Source of the DNA: Paludibacteraceae bacterium
GTDB lineage: Bacteria; Bacteroidota; Bacteroidia; Bacteroidales; Paludibacteraceae
DNA length: 5,196 nt
NCBI GenBank assembly: GCA_018055865.1
Contig: JAGPGR010000152.1
Span: 1 to 5,196, forward strand
Direction of reading: 5' to 3'
Part shown: positions 1 to 5,196 of the stretch, in pieces
Position numbering within the stretch: the stretch's first letter is position 1
How the letters are laid out: every line of letters begins with the position of its first letter
The notes under the pieces: generated by a model
Database searches by the model: none
The model's input: the letters and a program-made list of their open reading frames with translations, nothing else
Told to the model about the DNA's origin: nothing
Program-made: the position numbers and the translations under genes

Positions 1-1884
1 TCCACGTACATTTTCAAAATCTTTGTGTTTTTGCTCTTCATCACCATCTACACCAAATCCTATCATAGAAATGAGATTAAATTCTTTCTTTGCATCTTCG
101 TATATCAGATTGTCAAGTTCCACGACAGAATTTCTCCAAAGTTGAATAAATGAGATAATTTCTTCCTTTGTAACAGTTTCAATAGGTTTGCCCCAGTATT
201 TTTCCAATTTTTCCTGTGCCCAGGTCCACTCGTAATTGTAGTACTCGCGGTGCATCTCTTCGAATCGTTTTTGAATGGATTTAAGGGTCATTTTGTCTTT
301 TTCTATGTCGTTCAGAAGCCGTTCCACCTCTTTTTTCGGAACAATCAATCCCGAAAGATCAATCCAGTCGCCTGAACCCTTTTTGGTCGTTGATGCCAGT
401 GATTTTTGAAGTTCGGCAAACGAGGCAGGATTTTCTTTTGCGATTTTACTTATTAGGGAATTTCCCAGAAATTTGTAAATGCCTATTTTATACAACTTTA
501 TCCCCTTATTCAATGATGAATTTTTTATCCTGCAATTCTGATATGTGTAAAGTTCGGTAGTTTCGCCCGAAATTTTTTTCAGATTTTCCAGCACTTCCAC
601 TCCTTTATACATTTTGTGGATGGTGTAGGGACTTAACAGGTTGAAATTAATAGGATCGAGCTTTACGTCGTCTTTTCGGTTGTCACGTTTAGGCCACTTC
701 TGGGCATCACGAATGGTTCCTACACTTCGTAAGTTCACCGCCGGAACCAGATAACTTTCGGTAGCATTTTCTATCAGGTATGAGAATGGCAGGTCTGTGG
801 TATCCGAATGGGAAGTGTGACGACCCATTACCAGCGTGAATGTGCCTATTTTGGCCGGCCAGAGAATGTATGAATCGCTGGTGGTTTTGGAACCTCGTTC
901 TACTATGCCCTGATGAATGGGACCGAGTTTATACATGTGGTTACTTTGATTGGAACCGCTTCCTGCATTCAGGAACGAAAACATGCCGGCTATCAGCAAA
1001 CTTGATTTGTGGTGCGAAACGGTGTAAGGTCCGGCAAAAATAGCGGTAGCTTCACCGTGCATGCCCTGGCAATTAGAGAAAAATACCGAATCCAGGGCAG
1101 AATAATGTTTGTCCATGATGCAGCCTTGTCCGATAAAACACTTGGAAATGAGTGTGGAATCAGTAATGCTAGTACCCGAACTTAAAATAAAATCGGTGGC
1201 TTTTACACCCGAGCCTACCATAACCGGCGCTTGTTTATTGCTGTTGATCGAACCGTTTTTCAGATTGGAAGCTCCTTTAATTGACGCGAAGTCGCCTATT
1301 TTTACATTCTTAATTCGTCCGCAATTGATAATTATTACATTTTCGCCAATTTTTCCTTTGTCTGAGCTTGTGAGTAGGGTATATTCGTCTATCATTTTTT
1401 GAATTTTGTCAATCACCGCCGGCCTGTGTCTGTAAAGAGCCAGCACGTATGCCAGTGGTGCCGACAGAAAATCAAAAATCGGTATTTCGCGTCCACCGGT
1501 TTCGTTCATCACGCCTACACGCACACCATTGCCAAAACTCGTGGTTTGATCCACTAAAATGGTGTTTGTGTTTTCAATGTAGGTTCCGTTGCCTATTTCA
1601 TAGTTGGCTATGTAGTTTGGAATTTTGTCTATAAAAACATCGTTTCCGATGGTGCAGTTGTGGATGCAACAGTTGTATATTCCGCTGTGTTTCTTAAAAC
1701 CGCCGTCCATCTCGAATACTTTTTCGAATGTGCCCAACCGGACCTGGCCCGAAAAACTCACATTTGATATAAATTTTGGGCTAAAATCTGTGGCAACCAG
1801 GATGTTTTTCCAATCGTCGGCACTACATCCGTAAACAACAAGAGTAGCAATCTCTTTTTCAGTCAGGTTTCTATAATTGTTCAT
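1..1884 (-). CDS. DUF4954 family protein, hexapeptide-repeat beta-helix, C-terminus cut by window edge
   Basis: The frame is open from ATG at 1884 to the left edge: 628 codons, no stop, no frameshift. The sequence resembles the DUF4954 family of Bacteroidota, whose function is unknown. Hexapeptide-type turns (I-G-x-x-x-x-I) appear at about residues 70-105 (C-T-I-G-N-D-V-F-I, Y-E-I-G-N-G-T-Y-I) and 178-258 (G-K-I-G-E-N-V-I-I, V-K-I-G-D-F-A-S-I, C-F-I-G-Q-G-C-I-M). This is the pattern of left-handed beta-helix acyltransferases and nucleotidyltransferases such as LpxA and GlmU. A predicted helical stretch at about 138-168 separates the two blocks. Residues 270-368 form a dense block rich in His, Asn and Gly (QGMHGE, VSHHKSS, GSGSNQSNHMYKLGPIHQG, MGRHTSHSDTTD). 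Residues about 500-608 look helical and charged and may be a separate C-terminal domain. No signal peptide is seen, so it is probably cytoplasmic. It starts 31 bp after hflX, so co-transcription is likely. No Shine-Dalgarno sequence precedes the start. Family assignment is from memory of the sequence; any enzymatic role is inference. Confidence 0.85.
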   Translation of the reverse strand, partial: MNNYRNLTEKEIATLVVYGCSADDWKNILVATDFSPKFISNVSFSGQVRLGTFEKVFEMDGGFKKHSGIYNCCIHNCTIGNDVFIDKIPNYIANYEIGNGTYIENTNTILVDQTTSFGNGVRVGVMNETGGREIPIFDFLSAPLAYVLALYRHRPAVIDKIQKMIDEYTLLTSSDKGKIGENVIIINCGRIKNVKIGDFASIKGASNLKNGSINSNKQAPVMVGSGVKATDFILSSGTSITDSTLISKCFIGQGCIMDKHYSALDSVFFSNCQGMHGEATAIFAGPYTVSHHKSSLLIAGMFSFLNAGSGSNQSNHMYKLGPIHQGIVERGSKTTSDSYILWPAKIGTFTLVMGRHTSHSDTTDLPFSYLIENATESYLVPAVNLRSVGTIRDAQKWPKRDNRKDDVKLDPINFNLLSPYTIHKMYKGVEVLENLKKISGETTELYTYQNCRIKNSSLNKGIKLYKIGIYKFLGNSLISKIAKENPASFAELQKSLASTTKKGSGDWIDLSGLIVPKKEVERLLNDIEKDKMTLKSIQKRFEEMHREYYNYEWTWAQEKLEKYWGKPIETVTKEEIISFIQLWRNSVVELDNLIYEDAKKEFNLISMIGFGVDGDEEQKHKDFENVRG

Positions 1885-1915
1885 AAAGTGGAATTTGGTT
1901 TTTGTTAAATGTGTT

Positions 1916-3172
1916 TTAATTCATTTCTTCTTCTTCGTATTTGTCGAAAAGAAAATCATTATACGGATAACGTTCTATATGTATGGTCTTTACTTTATCG
2001 TAAATCAGTTTTCTCAGTTCATCCAGGTTGGTTCTGTTTTTTGCAGAAATAAAAATGCAGTTTTCGTGAAGTTTGCTCATCCAGGTGTTTTCGAGTTCTT
2101 TCAGACTGATGTTTTCACGTTTGAGAGGCGAGAGGTCGTCACTTTCTTTCGGTGTGTACGAAAATGCATCTATTTTATTGAAAATAAGTACCATCGGTTT
2201 TTCAGTTTTGTCGATGTCCTTCAGCGTTTGATTCACCACTTCCTGTTGTTCTTCGAAGTTGGGGTGTGAAATGTCCACAATGTGAAGCAGCAGATCTGCC
2301 TCACGGACCTCATCCAAGGTTGATTTGAACGATTCGATTAAATGATGGGGAAGCTTACGAATGAACCCAACGGTATCAGAAAGCAAAAACGGCAGATTGT
2401 CAATTATCACCTTGCGAACGGTGGTATCAAGCGTTGCAAATAATTTATCTTCGGCAAATAATTCTGATTTGCTGAGCAAATTCATTAAGGTCGATTTTCC
2501 CACATTGGTATAACCTACTAATGCCACACGAACCATTTTTCCGCGATTTTTCCGTTGGGTAGCCATCTGGCGGTCAATGGCCTTCAGCTCATCTTTCAGT
2601 AAGGATATTTTTTTCAGAATGATGCGCCGGTCTGTTTCCAACTGGGTTTCGCCCGGTCCGTATCGACCTATTCCACCGCCCCGCTGACGTTCCAGGTGAG
2701 TCCACATCCCCGTAAGTCGGGGCAGAATATACTGATATTGAGCAAGTTCTACCTGTGTTTTGGCATTGGCAGTTTGCGCCCTTCGGGCAAAAATATCCAG
2801 AATAAGATTGGTTCGATCCAGCACTTTCACTACATCTACAGCATTAGGGCTTTGATCTACCAGTTCTTTTTCGATATTTCGTACCTGTCGGGGCGAAAGT
2901 TCATCGTCAAAAATCACAATTCCGATATTATTTTCCTCCACGTAGGCTTTGATTTCCAGTAATTTACCCGGTCCAACAAATGTGTTGGGATGAGGATAAT
3001 CCAGGCGCTGGATGAAAATTTTTTGCGGTATAGCACCTGCTGTTTCGGCCAGAAAGGCCAGCTCATCCAGATATTCCCTGGCTTTGTCTTCGGGCTGATC
3101 GGCTGTGATAAGTCCCACCAGGATAGCCGTTTCTTTATAAATTTCAGTTTTTATGTCGTTTCTGTTTGGCAT
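1916..3172 (-). CDS. hflX: GTPase HflX, ribosome-splitting factor
   Basis: This is a complete 418-residue protein, the usual family size. HflX binds the 50S subunit and splits stalled or hibernating 70S ribosomes, and is linked to heat and stress recovery in other bacteria. The N-terminal HflX domain covers about residues 15-120, with FVGPGK at 65-70 and IVIFDDELSPRQ at 85-96. The middle linker follows, with the signature DRTNLILDIFARRA (119-132) and the glycine-rich RGGGIGRYGPGETQLE (164-179). A coiled helix leads to the G domain. G1 is GYTNVGKST (220-228), the G2 threonine lies in LDTTVRK (248-254), G3 is DTVGF (266-270), G4 is NKID (332-335) and G5 is SAK (376-378). All five are intact, so it should be active. 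About 40 residues separate G4 from G5, which I read as a species-variable loop. The C-terminal tail is acidic (DKYEEEEMN). The ATG at 3172 fits the family N-terminus; no Shine-Dalgarno sequence is present. It is first in a leftward pair with the DUF4954 gene and divergent from porQ. Confidence 0.97.
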   Translation of the reverse strand: MPNRNDIKTEIYKETAILVGLITADQPEDKAREYLDELAFLAETAGAIPQKIFIQRLDYPHPNTFVGPGKLLEIKAYVEENNIGIVIFDDELSPRQVRNIEKELVDQSPNAVDVVKVLDRTNLILDIFARRAQTANAKTQVELAQYQYILPRLTGMWTHLERQRGGGIGRYGPGETQLETDRRIILKKISLLKDELKAIDRQMATQRKNRGKMVRVALVGYTNVGKSTLMNLLSKSELFAEDKLFATLDTTVRKVIIDNLPFLLSDTVGFIRKLPHHLIESFKSTLDEVREADLLLHIVDISHPNFEEQQEVVNQTLKDIDKTEKPMVLIFNKIDAFSYTPKESDDLSPLKRENISLKELENTWMSKLHENCIFISAKNRTNLDELRKLIYDKVKTIHIERYPYNDFLFDKYEEEEMN

Positions 3173-3198
3173 TGAAAAAGAGTATAAAATGAAAAGTA

Positions 3199-3206
3199 CA
3201 AAATTA
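3199..3206 (-). promoter_or_regulatory. candidate -7 promoter element for hflX
   Basis: Read on the minus strand, 3206 to 3199 is TAATTTTG, an exact match to the Bacteroidota -7 consensus TAnnTTTG. It lies 26 bp upstream of the hflX start, so transcription would begin near 3190-3193 with a leader of about 20 nt. I see no TTTG or TTG at the expected -33 position (about 3225-3235). The upstream half is therefore weak or absent, and this rests on one short motif in AT-rich DNA. Confidence 0.4.
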
Positions 3207-3291
3207 CGATAATTCTTTAAAATATCGATTATTTTTCTTTATACATATAATAATACTAAACGAACAGTATCAGGAGTTTTTTTTTATTCAC

Positions 3292-3319
3292 CGGATATAA
3301 TTACTTTCAATTTTATCCG
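3292..3319. repeat. imperfect inverted repeat in the hflX-porQ intergenic region
   Basis: Two 11-bp arms, 3292-3302 and 3309-3319, pair at 10 of 11 positions (CGGATA-t-AATT against AATT-t-TATCCG; the T:T mismatch is 3298/3313) around a 6-bp centre. The CGG/CCG ends stand out in otherwise very AT-rich DNA. It lies about 86 bp upstream of the hflX -7 element and about 47 bp upstream of the porQ -7 element. There is no T-run immediately downstream on either strand, so it is not a standard intrinsic terminator. A binding site for a dimeric regulator is the simplest reading, but no regulator can be named. Confidence 0.5.
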
Positions 3320-3329
3320 TTTATAAAGA

Positions 3330-3361
3330 AGCTGAAAAATTCCTTTTCAAATAGCTGAAAA
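3330..3361 (+). repeat. pair of 9-bp direct repeats with an internal inverted copy, upstream of porQ
   Basis: AGCTGAAAA occurs at 3330-3338 and again at 3353-3361, a 23-bp period of roughly two helical turns. Between them, TTTTCA at 3344-3349 is the reverse complement of TGAAAA at 3333-3338. The cluster covers the -33 region and spacer of the candidate porQ promoter at 3366-3373, where an operator would be expected. The motifs are short and A-rich, so chance is a real alternative. Confidence 0.3.
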
Positions 3362-3365
3362 TGCT

Positions 3366-3373
3366 TATCTTTG
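3366..3373 (+). promoter_or_regulatory. candidate -7 promoter element for porQ-cmk
   Basis: TATCTTTG matches the Bacteroidota -7 consensus TAnnTTTG exactly. The expected -33 TTTG is only approximated by TTTC at 3345-3348, with a short 17-bp spacer. Transcription would begin near 3380, giving a leader of about 40 nt to the ATG at 3421. The element lies downstream of the in-frame ATG at 3361, so a transcript made here could not use that upstream start. This supports the shorter porQ gene. Confidence 0.5.
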
Positions 3374-3420
3374 TCCTTTTTTTTAACGGAAATACAATTT
3401 CGTTATACAACAGTCTGAAC

Positions 3421-4461
3421 ATGCATAAAAGAGTAACTATATTTTTGATTTTGCTGATTTTCAATTTCTTTTCCCTTTTTCCGCAGGCAGGAAGAGGTGT
3501 TTACCGTTTTCTGGATTTGCCCGTTTCATCGCGTATGGCAGCCATTGGTGGTATGAATGTTTCCCTGCGCGATCACGATGTGAATTTTGCTTTCATGAAT
3601 CCGGCGCTGCTCACCGAACAAACAAACGGAGTAATCGGGCTGAATATGGCTAACTACCTGGCAGATATTAAATTCGGAAGTGCCGTTTACGGACATAATT
3701 TTGGTGAAAACAATTACACGTCGTTTGGAGTGCAATATGTGGATTTAGGAAAATTCAAAGGATACGATGAACTGGGTAACTATACAGAAGATTTTACCGC
3801 TAAAGACATAGCACTGTACATTTCTTACGCACGTCAGTTGAATGAATACTTCACCGTTGGTGCCACTTTCAAACCAATTTTTTCGGCCTACGAACGATAT
3901 ACCAGTGTTGGAATAGCTTTTGATGCAGGTGTCAATTACACCACCGAGTTGTTCAGCGCGGGCTTGGTTCTCCGGAATATGGGTGCTCAGCTCAAAGCGT
4001 ACTATCCCGATGAACAGGGACAGCATCGCGAACCGCTTCCTTTTGATATTCAGCTGGGTGTGAGCAAAAAATTTGCGTATGCGCCTATCCGCATTTCGGG
4101 TACACTGAATAATCTGAACAGATGGGACGTAGCCGGCTATCAGACAACTGCCATAACAACAAATCTGGACGGCACAACCGAAGTAAAAGATGTAAAACCG
4201 CTGGATATGGCCTTTAGGCACGTTGTGTTAGGAGTGGAACTGGTTCCATCCGATAATTTTTATATAGCGTTGGGTTACAACCACCGCCGCCATCAGGAAA
4301 TGACCATGGAGGGGTTCAAAAGTCTGGCCGGATTTTCTCTGGGGGCAGGAGTAAAACTATATAAATTCCACGTTGGGTTTGGTCTGACTCAATTTCAGGT
4401 GGGAAATTTTGCTTATCAATTCTCCTTCAGTACCAATTTAAACGAATTTGTAAGTTTTTAA
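3421..4461 (+). CDS. porQ: type IX secretion system outer-membrane protein PorQ
   Basis: This 346-residue exported protein belongs to the PorV/PorQ group of outer-membrane beta-barrel proteins. PorQ is part of the type IX secretion system, which moves proteins with a C-terminal signal across the outer membrane; known work links it to the attachment stage at the cell surface. A signal peptide is clear: MHKR, then a hydrophobic core at about residues 5-20, with likely cleavage after FPQA (residue 23). The mature start has the family signature YRFLDLPVSSRMAAIGG (28-44), followed by FMNPALL (58-64). The rest is alternating beta-strand sequence, ending in the typical FSFSTNLNEF (335-344). An in-frame ATG at 3361 would add 20 residues before the signal peptide. 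I reject it because 3421 gives a normal signal peptide and a candidate -7 element lies at 3366-3373. No Shine-Dalgarno sequence is seen. The gene stops 3 bp before cmk, so the two are almost certainly one operon. I recall the same porQ-cmk order in Porphyromonas gingivalis (PG0602-PG0603). Confidence 0.9.
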   Translation: MHKRVTIFLILLIFNFFSLFPQAGRGVYRFLDLPVSSRMAAIGGMNVSLRDHDVNFAFMNPALLTEQTNGVIGLNMANYLADIKFGSAVYGHNFGENNYTSFGVQYVDLGKFKGYDELGNYTEDFTAKDIALYISYARQLNEYFTVGATFKPIFSAYERYTSVGIAFDAGVNYTTELFSAGLVLRNMGAQLKAYYPDEQGQHREPLPFDIQLGVSKKFAYAPIRISGTLNNLNRWDVAGYQTTAITTNLDGTTEVKDVKPLDMAFRHVVLGVELVPSDNFYIALGYNHRRHQEMTMEGFKSLAGFSLGAGVKLYKFHVGFGLTQFQVGNFAYQFSFSTNLNEFVSF

Positions 4462-4464
4462 GAA

Positions 4465-5148
4465 ATGAAAAAAATAATTGTTGCGATTGATGGATTTTCA
4501 TCCTGTGGAAAAAGCACCATGGCTAAAGAACTTGCAAAGTATGCGGGCTATATTTATGTAGATACAGGAGCCATGTACAGGGCTGTAGCATTATTTGCAC
4601 TGCAAAACGGATGGATGAACGATGAGGAAATAAACGAAACGGAACTGAAAAACCACATAAGCGAAATTGAAATCACCTTCAAAACCAATGAATCAGGACT
4701 TCAGGAAACGTATCTGAATGGTGAAAATGTAGAAAATGAAATTCGTACTCTCCGGGCAGCCAACGGAGCCAGCCGGGTAAGTACTATCGGATTTGTAAGG
4801 CGCGAAATGGTGCGTCAGCAGCAAGCCATGGGCACAGAAAAAGGCGTGGTAATGGACGGCAGAGATATCGGAACCGTTGTATTTCCGGATGCCGACCTGA
4901 AAATATACCTTACAGCTTCACCTGAAGTCCGCGCTCAGCGCCGCTACGACGAACTGAAAGCTAAAGGTGAAACCGTAAATTACGATGATGTACTTGCCAA
5001 TGTCAAAGAACGTGATTTCAGAGACTCAAACCGGGCTGAAAGTCCCCTCTACAAAGCCTCTGATGCTATCGAAATAGATAATTCCAACCTTTCGCTTGAA
5101 GAACAGCGAGAACTGCTGAAAACATTATTCCATCAAAAAGCGTTTTAA
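4465..5148 (+). CDS. cmk: (d)CMP kinase (cytidylate kinase)
   Basis: The enzyme transfers the ATP gamma-phosphate to CMP or dCMP, making CDP or dCDP in the cytoplasm. This recycles CMP released by RNA turnover and by lipid and LPS synthesis. The protein is complete at 227 residues, the same length I recall for E. coli Cmk. The P-loop is GFSSCGKST (10-18). The NMP-binding region includes DTGAMYRA (33-40) and the longer insert typical of bacterial CMP kinases (about 60-125, with R-VSTIGFVRREMVR at 104-117). The substrate motif DGRDIGTVVFPDA is at 131-143. RRYDEL (159-164) and the lid KERDFRDSNRAESPL (181-195) follow, carrying the conserved Arg and Asp residues that bind CMP and ATP. Nothing key is missing. 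The ATG lies 3 bp after the porQ stop, with only a weak AAGAA before it inside the end of porQ. Translational coupling to porQ is likely. No terminator is evident in the 48 bp that follow. Confidence 0.98.
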   Translation: MKKIIVAIDGFSSCGKSTMAKELAKYAGYIYVDTGAMYRAVALFALQNGWMNDEEINETELKNHISEIEITFKTNESGLQETYLNGENVENEIRTLRAANGASRVSTIGFVRREMVRQQQAMGTEKGVVMDGRDIGTVVFPDADLKIYLTASPEVRAQRRYDELKAKGETVNYDDVLANVKERDFRDSNRAESPLYKASDAIEIDNSNLSLEEQRELLKTLFHQKAF

Positions 5149-5196
5149 ATATAATCTTTGAACCTGAATATAAAGTAAGTTCGGAGAATCAATCTG

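Noticed and set aside
481..1599. The string GCCTATTT(T/C) occurs at 481, 844, 1294 and 1591 and looks like a dispersed DNA repeat.
   Set aside because: All four copies are in the same frame of the DUF4954 gene and encode K-I-G or E-I-G (at least two lie in clear hexapeptide turns), so protein repetition and codon choice explain them.
840..1834. Several plus-strand open frames opposite the DUF4954 gene (for example 840-1043, 1109-1402, 1449-1634, 1625-1834).
   Set aside because: They are short, resemble no family I know, and lie antisense to a continuous 628-codon coding frame with clear family motifs.
1877..2269. A 130-codon plus-strand frame opposite the 3' end of hflX.
   Set aside because: It is Phe- and Val-rich, as expected from the complement of a Lys- and Glu-rich gene, and lies antisense to the intact HflX G domain.
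3253..3270. Small inverted repeat ATACT...AGTAT near the middle of the intergenic region.
   Set aside because: Only 5 bp pair across an 8-bp loop in AT-rich DNA, which is expected by chance.
3277..3285. Run of nine T residues that could be the tail of a terminator.
   Set aside because: No GC-rich hairpin lies directly before it on the plus strand, and it sits between divergent gene starts where no transcript needs to end.
3745..4221. A 158-codon minus-strand frame opposite porQ.
   Set aside because: It has no recognisable domain or start context and is antisense to a full-length porQ with a signal peptide and family signatures.
5152..5160. TAATCTTTG just after cmk, close to a TAnnTTTG promoter element for a downstream gene.
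   Set aside because: The spacing is one base too long for the consensus, no -33 element is seen, and no start codon follows before the window ends.
5135..5160. Possible terminator at the end of cmk (A-run, GCG, T-run).
   Set aside because: The potential stem is only four A:T pairs, too weak for an intrinsic terminator, and it overlaps the last codons of cmk.

Overview
The window is ordinary chromosomal DNA of a member of the Bacteroidota, most likely of the order Bacteroidales. Three things point there: a PorQ-type outer-membrane protein of the type IX secretion system (a system confined to this phylum and its relatives), a large DUF4954-type beta-helix protein, and start codons without Shine-Dalgarno sequences next to TAnnTTTG-type -7 promoter elements. 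I do not assign a genus.

The layout is two divergent gene pairs around an AT-rich intergenic region of about 250 bp. Leftwards (minus strand) run hflX (1916-3172) and, 31 bp after it, a DUF4954 family gene. The DUF4954 gene starts at 1884 and is still open at the left edge after 628 codons. Rightwards (plus strand) run porQ (3421-4461) and, only 3 bp after its stop, cmk (4465-5148). The last 48 bp (5149-5196) contain no ATG and no convincing terminator. Whatever follows cmk starts beyond the window.

The genes cover separate jobs. HflX is a ribosome-associated GTPase that splits stalled or hibernating 70S ribosomes. The DUF4954 protein has no known function but shows hexapeptide repeats like those of LpxA/GlmU-type acyltransferases. 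PorQ is a signal-peptide-bearing outer-membrane protein of the protein secretion and surface-attachment machinery. Cmk phosphorylates CMP and dCMP for nucleic acid and CTP-dependent lipid synthesis. Each pair is probably one transcript. Pairing porQ with cmk looks like conserved gene order rather than shared pathway.

The intergenic region 3173-3420 holds a candidate -7 element for each direction, an 11-bp imperfect inverted repeat (10 of 11 paired) and a pair of 9-bp direct repeats. A -7 element at 3366-3373 lies inside the longest possible porQ reading frame, which together with the signal peptide moves the porQ start to 3421. I found no mobile element, CRISPR array, RNA gene or clearly new multi-gene system. 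The least understood item is the DUF4954 protein.
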